This document shows, piece after piece, positions 42,858 to 50,563 of a stretch of 64,000 nucleotides of DNA. The notes under the pieces are model-generated. The model searched no databases and had not been told where the DNA came from. It saw nothing but the letters and a program-made list of their open reading frames with translations. The position numbers and the translations under genes were made by a program. Source of the DNA: Microbacterium maritypicum (GTDB lineage Bacteria > Actinomycetota > Actinomycetes > Actinomycetales > Microbacteriaceae); NCBI RefSeq assembly GCF_041529975.1, contig NZ_CP168030.1, positions 1,550,001-1,614,000 on the forward strand. Direction: 5' to 3'. How positions within the stretch are numbered: the first letter of the stretch is position 1; each line of letters begins with the position of its first letter.

Positions 42858-43396
42858 GTCCCGAGAAGCGTCTGCGGTCGGCGGGCGCCGTGCTCGGGAT
42901 CTCGCTGCTGATCGGGGTCGGCCTCGCCCCGACCGTCCCGTCGACCGAGGCGGCGTGGACCGATGCCGAGCGGGCGACCGCGACCGGAGCCTCGATCAAC
43001 GTCCCGGAACCCATCGCCTCCGCATCTCCCGGCTGCGTGGCGAGTAGCGGACTGCTGGGCGCCAACCCGAAGGTGACCATCTCCTGGCGGGCGCCGGCCG
43101 CCGCGACGGGGTACGACCTGACGAAAGCCGAGTTCGGGCAGATCGTCAATCAGGGCCTCCTCGAGCCGATCCTGAGCAATCTCCTCGGGAACGTCCAGAC
43201 GACGGGATCCGCGGCTGCCTACGTCACCGTCATCGACGGGGGCCTGCTCACGGGGCTTCTGGGGGCGACGAAGACCTTCGGCATCCGCTTCACCGGGCCG
43301 GGCGGGTGGAAGTCCGACTGGCTCGTGGCGAACGCGACCATGGGACTGCTCGGCGCGAACCCGCAGTGCACGATGGGCACCGCAGCCAGCTACTAG
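42854..43396 (+). CDS. Exported protein with SipW-like signal, last of the surface locus
   Basis: A 180-residue secreted protein. The N-terminus (GAVLGISLLIGVGLAPTVPSTEAAWTDAERATATGASINV) ends with the EAAWTD(A)E element seen in SipW substrates. The mature part has one likely Cys pair (GCVAS, QCTMG) and a fibronectin-like stretch (KVTISWRAPAAATGYDLT). It lacks a sorting signal. ATGA overlap with the preceding gene. I infer a minor subunit or matrix component of the same surface structure; the specific function is unknown. Confidence 0.75.
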   Translation: MSPEKRLRSAGAVLGISLLIGVGLAPTVPSTEAAWTDAERATATGASINVPEPIASASPGCVASSGLLGANPKVTISWRAPAAATGYDLTKAEFGQIVNQGLLEPILSNLLGNVQTTGSAAAYVTVIDGGLLTGLLGATKTFGIRFTGPGGWKSDWLVANATMGLLGANPQCTMGTAASY

Positions 43397-43411
43397 GTCG
43401 AAGCCGAGAGG

Positions 43412-44095
43412 TCAGTCGGCCAGTGCCAGTGCACGGAACGCGTCGCGTTCGCGGAGCTGCTCGCGGCGGCTGGCTGCGGCATCCTCCGGAGTGAGGCTCG
43501 GGACCTGCCGGCCGGTGGTGCGTCGGTAGAGCTCGTCGATGAGGTCGGTGGCGAGGCCGACCAGCTTGGCGATCTCGCGGTCGTCGCGGTCGATCCATAC
43601 ACAGCGCGGCTCGTCGTGGATCGGGGAGAAGTCGACGTGCTCCTCCCAGACGAACAGTGTCCGCTCGGCGCCGAGGACGTGCTGCTGCCACCAGATCTGG
43701 CGGAGGTAGGTGCGCGGGATGCCGCGGAACGCCTTGTTGGTCGTCTTGATCTCGGCGAGCTTCACTCGCCCCTCGGCGTCGACCGCGATGCCGTCGGGCG
43801 TGGCCAGGTGCCGGTGCTCGACCTCGGCGCGGAACAGGGCGGAAGACGGGAGGATGCCGTGGGTCGCTGCCACCCACGCCGCGATCTCGGGCTCCCGCCG
43901 CCGGCCGTGATCGGTGTAGGCGTTGCCGCCGAAGCGGGGGCCTCCGCCGAGCTTGGAGTCCGCCGCGCGAGCGATCGACTTCTCGGAGGTGAGTCCGGCG
44001 ACGTCGGTGGCGGTGATCCCCCGGGAGCGTGCGCGCATCCACGCCACGCGGTCGCGAGAATCCGCGACGATGCGGGCGGCGAGTTCGGGGGTCAC
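43412..44095 (-). CDS. YqaJ-like nuclease family protein
   Basis: A 227-residue protein of the YqaJ viral-recombinase/lambda-exonuclease fold, a PD-(D/E)XK-type nuclease. Visible are ITATDVAGL, GRRREPEIAAWVAATHG, HLATPDGIAVDAEGRVKLAEIKTTNKAFRG (catalytic D...ExK) and YLRQIWWQQHVLGA. In phages it works with a single-strand annealing protein, but no partner or phage gene is near. The start is GTG at 44095 with TAGGGT 6 nt upstream (leaderless pattern). It is convergent with the surface locus (15 bp gap). Its role in the chromosome is unclear; DNA repair is possible. Confidence 0.8.
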   Translation of the reverse strand: MTPELAARIVADSRDRVAWMRARSRGITATDVAGLTSEKSIARAADSKLGGGPRFGGNAYTDHGRRREPEIAAWVAATHGILPSSALFRAEVEHRHLATPDGIAVDAEGRVKLAEIKTTNKAFRGIPRTYLRQIWWQQHVLGAERTLFVWEEHVDFSPIHDEPRCVWIDRDDREIAKLVGLATDLIDELYRRTTGRQVPSLTPEDAAASRREQLRERDAFRALALAD

Positions 44096-44195
44096 CCTTC
44101 GACCCTAACCCCGCCCGCCGACCCTCCCTCGCACACACGCCGCCCTCCCGCCCCCGCATCCCTCGCCCTCCCCTTCCGCCCGCCCTCCCCTTCCG

Positions 44196-44274
44196 CCGAG
44201 TGCACGGCTTGATGCCGAGCGCACGGCCCGTTCACGCGTGTAGCCCGTGCGCTCGGCAGCATCCGGTGCACTCG
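44196..44274. repeat. Cluster of palindromic GTGCACTCGG-type repeats, left
   Basis: Copies of one palindromic motif in alternating orientation: CCGAGTGCACGG (44196-44207), GCCGAGCGCACGG (44214-44226), its exact inverse CCGTGCGCTCGGC (44245-44257) and CCGGTGCACTCG (44263-44274). The middle two form a 13-bp perfect stem. Similar units recur right of the next gene. Confidence 0.6.
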
Positions 44275-44375
44275 CGGTGTGGCACTCGTCCTGCACAACG
44301 AGCCGGGAGCAGCAAGAAGAGGGGAGACGGTGGGGAGGAGGGATGCCGGGAAGGGGGACGGCGGAACTATGAGGC

Positions 44376-45353
44376 ATGCCGATGACAACTGTGCCTGTCC
44401 TCACCCAGCTCGTCCGATCGCGGGCAGATCTCTTTCTGAACGGGTGGACGGATCGGAGGATCGCCGCCGCGCTGCAGAGCGGAGTGCTGTTCAGCATCCG
44501 GCGAGGGTGGTTCATGGACACCGCCGATCGGGAGTCTCTGCTGCCGGAACAGCGGCACCACGCGCACGTCATCGCTGTGGCCCGAGATGCGAGCGGTTCC
44601 GCGGTCATGTCCCATGCGTCGGCGGCCGTGCTGTGGGGACTGCCGCTGTACGCGATGCGCCTCGCCCGTGTCCATATGACCACTCCGTCGCCGCGGAGGA
44701 TCTCGAGTGCGCCGGACGTGTTCCGTCATGTCGCGCCGCTCCCGATCTCCGACGTCACAGTGCGCAGCGGCATCCGGTGCACCACCTTGTCGCGTACGGT
44801 GTTCGATCTCATCCGCGCATTGACGCCGCCCGCGGCCGTGGCACTGGCGGACGCTGCGGAGCGGCAGATGGCGGAGCGGCAGTGGGAGTGGGACATGGAT
44901 GCCGTCCTCTCTTGGCGTCGTGAACTTGCGGCCAGGTTGACCGCTGCCGGGGGAGCGCGGGGGATCCGTCAGGCGCGGTGGGTCGCGGACTTCGCCGACG
45001 GGCGGGCGCAGCTTCCCGGTGAGAGTGTGAGCCGGTTGCATCTGCACAGACTCGGCTTCGCCGCCCCGGACCTGCAGGTGCCGGTGGACGGGCCCGGCGG
45101 CACTCGCTACTTCGTCGACTTCGGGCTCGCCGATGTCCGCAGTTTCGGAGAGTTCGACGGCAAGACGAAATACCTCGACGAGGCTCTGCGCTCGGGGCGC
45201 ACGCTCGAGCAGGTCCTGCTCGCGGAGAAGCAGCGCGAGGACTGGATCCGGGGTCGCACGCAGTGGCGTTTCGCCCGATGGGGGTCGGAGCACATCGGGT
45301 CGCCCGCCGCCCTCGCCGCGCGCCTCGCCACCTTCCACATCACTCCTCCCTGA
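44376..45353 (+). CDS. AbiEi-antitoxin-domain/DUF559-like protein
   Basis: A 325-residue protein. The N-terminal ~170 residues resemble the AbiEi type IV antitoxin domain (LTQLVRSRADLFLNGWTDRRIAAALQSGVLFSIRRGWFM, winged-helix, then HASAAVLWGLPL and RTVFDLIR). The C-terminal ~100 resemble DUF559/Vsr-type endonuclease-like sequence (YFVDFGLADVRSFGEFDGKTKYLDE...LLAEKQREDWIRG, with D-x-G...E-F-D-G-K acidic/basic residues). Such genes are abundant in Microbacteriaceae without a toxin partner, and none is next to this one. Function is not known. It is bordered by palindromic repeats on both sides. An ATG at 44382 is an alternative start. Confidence 0.7.
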   Translation: MPMTTVPVLTQLVRSRADLFLNGWTDRRIAAALQSGVLFSIRRGWFMDTADRESLLPEQRHHAHVIAVARDASGSAVMSHASAAVLWGLPLYAMRLARVHMTTPSPRRISSAPDVFRHVAPLPISDVTVRSGIRCTTLSRTVFDLIRALTPPAAVALADAAERQMAERQWEWDMDAVLSWRRELAARLTAAGGARGIRQARWVADFADGRAQLPGESVSRLHLHRLGFAAPDLQVPVDGPGGTRYFVDFGLADVRSFGEFDGKTKYLDEALRSGRTLEQVLLAEKQREDWIRGRTQWRFARWGSEHIGSPAALAARLATFHITPP

Positions 45354-45394
45354 CCCTCGCCGCCCCATCGAGACGCCGACTGTGCGGCCCGCCG

Positions 45395-45455
45395 CCGAGC
45401 GCACCGCGTATTCACGGCAACAACCCGTGCATTCGTCAACAACCCGTGCACTCGG
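45395..45455. repeat. Palindromic repeats, right, with 19-nt tandem repeat
   Basis: CCGAGCGCACCG (45395-45406) is followed by two tandem 19-nt units (45418-45436 and 45437-45455) that agree at 17 of 19 positions and read CAACAACCCGTGCAYTCGK. The CCGTGCACTCGG core is the same as in the cluster at 44196-44274. Confidence 0.6.
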
Positions 45456-45469
45456 CGAAGAGGAGAGGA

Positions 45470-45487
45470 GGGGAGGGAGGGAGGGGG
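45470..45487 (+). other. G-quadruplex-type tract upstream of rplJ promoter
   Basis: GGGG-A-GGG-A-GGG-A-GGGGG: four G-runs separated by single A residues, a classical G4 motif. It ends 3 bp before the likely -35 box of rplJ. Confidence 0.6.
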
Positions 45488-45489
45488 AT

Positions 45490-45518
45490 TTGGGGGAGAG
45501 GAGCGGGTGAGGTAGAGT
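45490..45518 (+). promoter_or_regulatory. rplJ-rplL promoter
   Basis: TTGGGG (45490-45495), 17-bp spacer, TAGAGT (45513-45518). The -35 hexamer lies in the G-rich tract. Transcription would start near 45525 and give a leader of about 185 nt. Confidence 0.55.
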
Positions 45519-45524
45519 TGTGGC

Positions 45525-45650
45525 AACCGAAGACCGCTGGTCATCAGGCGTGCGCAATCACGCAGGATCGAAGCTCTGCACAGCAGGGGCCCGCGCAGGA
45601 CACGAACTTCTCAAAGCTCCGTGCGCTTGCGCCGGAGCTTTTTTCTGTGC
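45525..45650 (+). promoter_or_regulatory. L10-type ribosomal leader with attenuator hairpin
   Basis: The leader before rplJ ends in hairpin AAAGCTCCG (45613-45621) with CGGAGCTTT (45633-45641) followed by a T-run to 45644, a rho-independent terminator form, yet the ribosomal genes lie 67 bp further. This is the expected layout of an L10 leader, where L10-L7/L12 binding upstream controls transcription or translation. Exact leader boundaries are estimated. Confidence 0.7.
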
Positions 45651-45710
45651 AGGTGGTCCAGGTCGGCGCCCCACCACCGTGCGGCGCCTCGTACACACCA
45701 AGGAGTGACC

Positions 45711-46199
45711 ATGGCGCAGAAGGATGCATCGGTCGCCGAGCTCACGAAGTCATTCGAGAACTCGAACGCCGTCCTGCTGACCGAGTACCGCGGTCTGACG
45801 GTTGCCCAGCTCAAGGAGCTGCGCAACAGCATCCGTCAGGACGCTGAGTACGCCGTGGTGAAGAACACGCTGACCAAGATCGCCGCCAACAAGGCTGGCA
45901 TCTCCGCGCTGGACGACGACCTCAAGGGTCCGTCGGCTGTCGCGTTCGTGCACGGTGACTTCGTCGCCACCGCCAAGGCTCTGCGTGACTTCGCCAAGGC
46001 CAACCCGCTTCTCGTGATCAAGTCCGGCATCTTCGAGGGCAACGCCCTCACCGCGGACGAGGTCAACAAGTACGCCGCGCTCGAGAGCCGTGAGGTTCTG
46101 CTGGCGAAGGCTGCGGGCATGATGAAGGCGACGATGGGCAAGGCTGCCGCCACCATCGATGCTCTTCGCGAAAAGCTGGAGACCGCAGAGGCCGCGTAA
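45711..46199 (+). CDS. rplJ: Large ribosomal subunit protein L10
   Basis: A 162-residue protein that anchors L7/L12 dimers on the ribosomal stalk. Conserved parts are [51 protein letters not shown] and the C-terminal helix with ALREKLE that binds L7/L12. ATG at 45711 has AAGGAG upstream and decides against a longer in-frame codon inside the leader. It is preceded by an L10-type leader and followed after 48 bp by rplL. Confidence 0.97.
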   Translation: MAQKDASVAELTKSFENSNAVLLTEYRGLTVAQLKELRNSIRQDAEYAVVKNTLTKIAANKAGISALDDDLKGPSAVAFVHGDFVATAKALRDFAKANPLLVIKSGIFEGNALTADEVNKYAALESREVLLAKAAGMMKATMGKAAATIDALREKLETAEAA

Positions 46200-46247
46200 G
46201 CGACCTGCGATCTCGTCTACAAACCCCATCTATCTAGGAGATACATC

Positions 46248-46631
46248 ATGGCTAAGCTCACCACTGAGGAGCTGCTCGAGCAGTTCGCCGGCCTGACCCT
46301 CGTCGAGCTCAACGACTTCGTCAAGGCGTTCGAGGAGAAGTTCGAGGTCACCGCTGCTGCTCCCGTCGCCGTTGCCGGTGCTGCGGGTGGCGCAGGCGCC
46401 GCTGAGGCTGAGGAAGAGAAGGACTCCTTCGACGTCATCCTCGAGGCTGCTGGCGACAAGAAGATCCAGGTCATCAAGACCGTCCGCGAGCTCACCTCGC
46501 TGGGTCTCGGCGAGGCCAAGGCTGTCGTCGACGGTGCCCCGAAGGCTGTCCTTGAGGGCGCCAACAAGGAGACCGCCGAGAAGGCCAAGGCTGCTCTCGA
46601 AGAGGCAGGCGCCACGGTTACCCTCAAGTAA
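46248..46631 (+). CDS. rplL: Large ribosomal subunit protein L7/L12
   Basis: A 127-residue stalk protein that recruits translation factors. The N-terminal dimerisation part ([43 protein letters not shown]), Ala-rich hinge and C-terminal domain ([44 protein letters not shown]) are all standard. AGGAGA precedes the ATG. Codon usage is strongly biased as expected for a highly expressed gene. A terminator follows. Confidence 0.98.
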   Translation: MAKLTTEELLEQFAGLTLVELNDFVKAFEEKFEVTAAAPVAVAGAAGGAGAAEAEEEKDSFDVILEAAGDKKIQVIKTVRELTSLGLGEAKAVVDGAPKAVLEGANKETAEKAKAALEEAGATVTLK

Positions 46632-46655
46632 TCGCGACGCTCACGCGTTTCTGAT

Positions 46656-46690
46656 CGAAGGCCCCGGGTTCGCCCGGGGCCTTCGTGCGT
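46656..46690 (+). terminator. Terminator after rplL
   Basis: Perfect 13-bp stem (46656-46668 with 46673-46685, CGAAGGCCCCGGG) and loop TTCG. The downstream U-tract is weak (TGCGTCT). Confidence 0.8.
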
Positions 46691-46711
46691 CTCCGGCGCT
46701 TTCCGCGCAGG

Positions 46712-47716
46712 TCAGCGCGGCGGAGCGGTGGAGTTGCGCACCACGAGGGCGGATGCCGCCGCCACATGTTCGAGCGGAGCATCCGGCCTGTCGATCCGCT
46801 GCATCAGGAGGCGCACGGCCTCGTGTCCCTGTTCGCGGGGCGATTGCCCGATCGTGGTCAGGGCGAACATGTCGGCGTGCTGATGGTCATCGATGCCGAC
46901 GACGCTGAGTTCGGTAGGCACCGCGATGCCCAGGCGACGCGCGGCGATGATCGCGCCGATGGCCGCCTCGTCGCACACTCCGACGATCGCGGTCGGGCGG
47001 TTCCGACGGTCGCCGAGCAGACCGGCCGTCGCCGCGTAGCCGCCCGGCATGGTGGGAGCGGCACCGGCGACCCGCGCGTGCTCGGTGAGTCCCGCGGCGC
47101 GGAGTGCGCCGCGATAGCCGTCGAGTCGCCGGGCGTCGCCGAGGCTCAGCGCTTTCCCGTCGGACGCGCCGCCGACGAAGGCGATATCGGTGTGACCGAG
47201 TTCGATGAGATGCTCGGTCGCGATGCGGGCTGCGGCGGCGTCGTCGATGGAGACGGCAGTGGATCCTTCGCTGTACGGACCCACGCTCACCAGCGGACGC
47301 CCGGTGAGCTGCAGGCGTTCGAGCTCGAGGGCGCTGGGCTGGATGTCCACGGCGATGATGCCGTCGAATCGTCGCCCGGGAAGCACGTTCTCGAACAGCC
47401 GATCTCGCATCTGCGAACCTTCGGGCACGCCGTAGAGCGCGAGGTCGTAGTCGAGCGTCAACAGAGAGTCCTGGATGCCCGCCAGCAGTTCGGCGAAGAA
47501 CCAGCGGTCCACGGGCGGCATCACGACGCCGACGGTCTGCGTGCGACCGGTGGCCAGGCTCGTCGCGGAGGAGTGCGCGACATACGACAGCTCGCGCGCC
47601 GCATCCGTGACGCGGGTACGGGTGTCCTCCGAGACATAACCGCGCCCGCTCAGCGCACGGCTCGCGGTGGCCTTCGACACCCCGGCACGCGCAGCGACGT
47701 CCGCGATCGTGCTCAT
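46712..47716 (-). CDS. LacI-family repressor of the adjacent sugar transporter
   Basis: A 334-residue LacI-type regulator. The N-terminal HTH and hinge read TIADVAARAGVSKATASRALSGRGYVSEDTRTRVTDAARELSYVAHSSATSLATGRT. The periplasmic-binding-like effector domain follows (VGVVMPPVDRWFFAELLAGIQDSLL, GIIAVDI, HTDIAFVGG, VVGIDDHQ). GAGGAGGACC precedes the ATG. It is divergent from the sugar ABC transporter; two GGAAYCGGTTCC sites in the gap are probable operators, so it likely represses the transporter and itself until its sugar is present. Confidence 0.92.
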   Translation of the reverse strand: MSTIADVAARAGVSKATASRALSGRGYVSEDTRTRVTDAARELSYVAHSSATSLATGRTQTVGVVMPPVDRWFFAELLAGIQDSLLTLDYDLALYGVPEGSQMRDRLFENVLPGRRFDGIIAVDIQPSALELERLQLTGRPLVSVGPYSEGSTAVSIDDAAAARIATEHLIELGHTDIAFVGGASDGKALSLGDARRLDGYRGALRAAGLTEHARVAGAAPTMPGGYAATAGLLGDRRNRPTAIVGVCDEAAIGAIIAARRLGIAVPTELSVVGIDDHQHADMFALTTIGQSPREQGHEAVRLLMQRIDRPDAPLEHVAAASALVVRNSTAPPR

Positions 47717-47804
47717 CGGTCCTCCTCGACCTGATCACGCGGTTGCGTGGGTGGCGGCGCGGTCGCCGCGCCGGGTGACAGCGTAGTCCTCGAAGCGCTC
47801 AAAA

Positions 47805-47816
47805 GGAACCGGTTCC
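47805..47816. promoter_or_regulatory. LacI-type operator 1
   Basis: Perfect 12-bp palindrome GGAACCGGTTCC with the central CG typical of LacI-family sites, 89 bp from the repressor start. A near copy lies at 47929-47940, centre to centre 124 bp. Confidence 0.75.
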
Positions 47817-47928
47817 ACACTGTGCGCGAGGGAGCGCTCCCATCGACGGCGTCGATCTGAGTCGAATGGTTGTGAGCTTGTGACCCTTCCGTGTTGTGCC
47901 GGGATATCGATCGCCAGTAGGTTGGCCT

Positions 47929-47940
47929 GGAATCGGTTCC
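47929..47940. promoter_or_regulatory. LacI-type operator 2
   Basis: GGAATCGGTTCC, one base different from the perfect palindrome at 47805-47816, 63 bp before the binding-protein start. Two spaced sites would allow looping between the divergent promoters. Confidence 0.7.
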
Positions 47941-48003
47941 CTACCGGTGCCGCGGGGTGGCATCGCATCAGGTGGGACCCTGTACTCGAAGAGGAGAATT
48001 CAC

Positions 48004-49320
48004 ATGGCTCTGTCACAGCGTTCCCGGCGTTACGCGCCGCTCGCCCTGCTGGGGGTCGCGGGCATCGCGCTCGCCGGATGCGGGGCTCCCGGTGGGACCT
48101 CCGGAGGCGGCGGTGGTGGCGGCGGAGACAACACCGTCACGATCTACGGCACGATCGTCGAGGGCGAAGCAGAACTCCTCGCGGAATCCTGGGCGGATTT
48201 CGAGAAGGAGAACGACATCGAGATCAAATACGAGGGCAGCCAGGACTTCGAGACGCAGCTCGGCACCCGCGCACAGGGCGGCAACCCGCCCGACATCGCG
48301 ATCTTCCCGCAGCCCGGCCTGTTCGCGGACTACGCGTCGCGTGACCTGCTGAAGCCGGCTCCGGAGGCGGTCAAGAAGAACGCCGAGGAGTACTGGACGC
48401 AGGGCTGGGTCGACTTCGGCACCTACGACGGCACGTTCTACGGCGCACCGCTGATGGCGAGCGTCAAGGGGTGGGTCTGGTACTCGCCGACCAAGTTCGC
48501 CGAGTGGGGCGTCGAGGAGCCGACCAGCTGGGACGAGCTGCTGACGCTGACGCAGACCATCAAGGACAAGAGCGGCGCCGCCCCGTGGTGCGCCGGCTTC
48601 GAGTCGGGCGTCGCGACCGGCTGGCCGGGCACCGACTGGATCGAAGACCTCGTGCTCCGCAACGCGGGTCCTGACGTCTATGACCAGTGGGTCAAGAACG
48701 AGATCCCCTTCACCGATCCGCAGATCAAGGAGGCGTTCGACGCCACCGGTGAGATCCTGCTGAACCCGGAGTACGTCAACGCCGGCTTCGGTGACGTGCG
48801 TTCGATCAACTCCACCGCGTTCGGTGACGTGGCCGCGAAGGTCGCGAGCGGCGAGTGTGGGCTGACCCACCAGGCCTCGTTCCTGTCGGGCTTCTACCCC
48901 GAGGGCACGAACTTCGCCGAGGACGGCGATGTCTGGGCGTTCCTGACGCCGAGCCCGAACCCGGACGAGACTCTCATCACCGGTGGTGGCGAGATCGTCG
49001 GCGCGTTCAGCGACTCGGAGGCGACGCAGAAGGTGCTCGAGTACCTGTCCAGCCCCGAGTGGGCCAACAGCCGTCTCGCCCTGGGTGGCGTGACGTCGGC
49101 CAACAAGGGTGTCGACCTCGACGTGGTCGAGGACCCGATCCTGCAGGAGTCGATCAAGCTCCTCCAGGACGACTCGGTGACGTTCCGCTTCGACGGTTCG
49201 GACCAGATGCCCGGTGCTGTCGGCTCCGGAACCTTCTGGAAGGGCATGGTCGCCTGGATCAACGGGACCTCCACCGATGAGGTGCTGACCCAGATCGAGA
49301 CCGGCTGGCCTTCCAGCTGA
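48004..49320 (+). CDS. Carbohydrate ABC transporter binding lipoprotein
   Basis: A 438-residue solute-binding protein of the extracellular family 1 (MalE/AglE-like). Signal peptide with lipobox LAGC (Cys26), then a Gly-rich linker. Typical stretches are GTIVEGEAELLAESWADFEKENDIEIKYEGSQDFETQL, GNPPDIAIFPQPG and FYGAPLMASVKGWVWYSPTKF with a tryptophan-rich sugar pocket (DWIEDLVLRNAG). It resembles alpha-glucoside binding proteins more than other sugars, but the ligand is not certain. GAAGAGGAG lies upstream. A strong hairpin follows, so it may be expressed above the permeases. Confidence 0.88.
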   Translation: MALSQRSRRYAPLALLGVAGIALAGCGAPGGTSGGGGGGGGDNTVTIYGTIVEGEAELLAESWADFEKENDIEIKYEGSQDFETQLGTRAQGGNPPDIAIFPQPGLFADYASRDLLKPAPEAVKKNAEEYWTQGWVDFGTYDGTFYGAPLMASVKGWVWYSPTKFAEWGVEEPTSWDELLTLTQTIKDKSGAAPWCAGFESGVATGWPGTDWIEDLVLRNAGPDVYDQWVKNEIPFTDPQIKEAFDATGEILLNPEYVNAGFGDVRSINSTAFGDVAAKVASGECGLTHQASFLSGFYPEGTNFAEDGDVWAFLTPSPNPDETLITGGGEIVGAFSDSEATQKVLEYLSSPEWANSRLALGGVTSANKGVDLDVVEDPILQESIKLLQDDSVTFRFDGSDQMPGAVGSGTFWKGMVAWINGTSTDEVLTQIETGWPSS

Positions 49321-49328
49321 TCGGATGA

Positions 49329-49356
49329 GGAGGGCCGCCCCGCGGGGCGGCCCTCC
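49329..49356 (+). terminator. Intra-operon hairpin after the sugar-binding protein
   Basis: Perfect 13-bp stem GGAGGGCCGCCCC (49329-49341) with its complement (49344-49356), a 2-base gap that opens to a small loop, followed by TTCTC. Between the binding protein and permease it may cause partial termination or stabilise the upstream mRNA. Confidence 0.65.
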
Positions 49357-49423
49357 TTCTCACACCCGGTCCGCGCATCGCCGCGCCGACCGCTGATCAG
49401 CTCCGTCTCATGAAGGGGAATCC

Positions 49424-50563
49424 ATGAACGCGACTGTGTTCTTCCAATGGATCGGGACACTCCCGCCGATCCTCCAGGCGCTCGCCGTGGTCATCGCATT
49501 CGCGGTGGTCGTGGTGGTGATCCTGCTGCTCGTCGACATCGCCCCGCGAAAGGGCGCTCTCTACACCGGCATCCGCCTCGCGATGTGCCTGCTCATCCCG
49601 CTCGCGGTGATGTGGTTCTTCAACTCCTATTACTGGGCGATGGGAGTCGCGGTCGCCGTCGGTGCACTGTTCTTCTTCCTGGACTACCGGTCCCGCGACG
49701 GCGCGGGCTACCTGATCCAGCTCGTGGCCTTCATGGCTCCGGCGATGCTGCTGCTTCTCGCCGGCCTCATCCTGCCGTCGATCCAAACCGTCTATGCGTC
49801 GTTCTGGAACTCGACCGGCAGCGACTTCGTCGGGTTCTCCAACTATCTCTGGATCTTCACGCAGTCGGACGGCGTGACCTCGGTGATCAACACGATCGTG
49901 TGGGTGCTGCTCGTCCCGACGCTCTCCACGATGATCGGCCTCGGGTACGCGGTGTTCATCGATCGGACCCGCGGCGAGAAGATCTACAAGCTGCTGGTGT
50001 TCATGCCGATGGCGATCTCGTTCGTCGGTGCCAGCATCATCTGGCGCTTCGTGTACGCCTACCGAGGCCCGGAGTTCGAGCAGATCGGTCTGCTCAACCA
50101 GATCCTGGTGTGGTTCGGCGGCGAGCCGCAGCAATTCCTGTTGAACGGTCCGTGGAACAACCTGGCGCTCATCGTGGTGCTGATCTGGGTGCAGACCGGT
50201 TTCGCGATGGTCGTGCTCTCGGCGTCGATCAAGGGCGTGCCGGCCGAGCTGCTGGAAGCGGCGGAGCTCGACGGCGCCAACGCCTGGGAGCGTTTCAAGT
50301 CGGTGACGATCCCGTCGATCCGTCCGGCGCTCATCGTCGTGCTGACCACGATCTCGATCGCCTCCCTGAAGGTGTTCGACATCGTTCGCACGATGACCGG
50401 TGGAAACTACGGCACGTCGGTGCTGGCGAATGAGATGTACACCCAGTTCTCGAAGTTCGAGGCGGGTCGCAGTGCTGCGCTCTCCGTCATCCTGTTCATC
50501 CTGGTGCTGCCGATCGTCATCTACAACGCACGCCAGATCAAGAAGCAGCGGGAGATCCGATGA
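49424..50563 (+). CDS. Sugar ABC transporter permease 1 (AglF/MalF-like)
   Basis: A 379-residue permease with about eight hydrophobic segments; the extra N-terminal two helices are unusual compared with the ~300-residue norm. The core has MAPAMLLLLAGLILPSIQTVYASFWN, NTIVWVLLVPTLSTMIGLGYAVFIDR and the EAA motif (VPAELLEAAELDGANAWERFKSVTIPSIRPAL, about residues 272-303). It pairs with the second permease and a shared sugar ATPase encoded elsewhere. It begins 103 bp after the binding protein gene and overlaps the next gene by 4 nt. Confidence 0.92.
   Translation: MNATVFFQWIGTLPPILQALAVVIAFAVVVVVILLLVDIAPRKGALYTGIRLAMCLLIPLAVMWFFNSYYWAMGVAVAVGALFFFLDYRSRDGAGYLIQLVAFMAPAMLLLLAGLILPSIQTVYASFWNSTGSDFVGFSNYLWIFTQSDGVTSVINTIVWVLLVPTLSTMIGLGYAVFIDRTRGEKIYKLLVFMPMAISFVGASIIWRFVYAYRGPEFEQIGLLNQILVWFGGEPQQFLLNGPWNNLALIVVLIWVQTGFAMVVLSASIKGVPAELLEAAELDGANAWERFKSVTIPSIRPALIVVLTTISIASLKVFDIVRTMTGGNYGTSVLANEMYTQFSKFEAGRSAALSVILFILVLPIVIYNARQIKKQREIR

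Larger units (their letters stand above)
45354..45710. other. 357-bp gene-free stretch: repeats, G4 tract and rplJ leader
   Basis: Contains no convincing gene. It holds the right-hand palindromic repeats (45395-45455), a G-quadruplex-type tract (45470-45487), the rplJ promoter (45490-45518) and the L10 leader with its hairpin (to 45644). These are listed separately. Confidence 0.8.

Noticed and set aside
43412..44095. Prophage remnant because of a YqaJ-like gene
   Set aside because: No other phage gene, integrase, attachment site or annealing protein is next to it.
44376..45353. Type IV toxin-antitoxin pair
   Set aside because: Only an AbiEi-like domain is present; no AbiEii-type nucleotidyltransferase toxin lies beside it.
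45621..45710. Upstream extension of rplJ by 30 codons
   Set aside because: It would begin inside the L10 leader hairpin; AAGGAG before ATG 45711 and family length fix the start.
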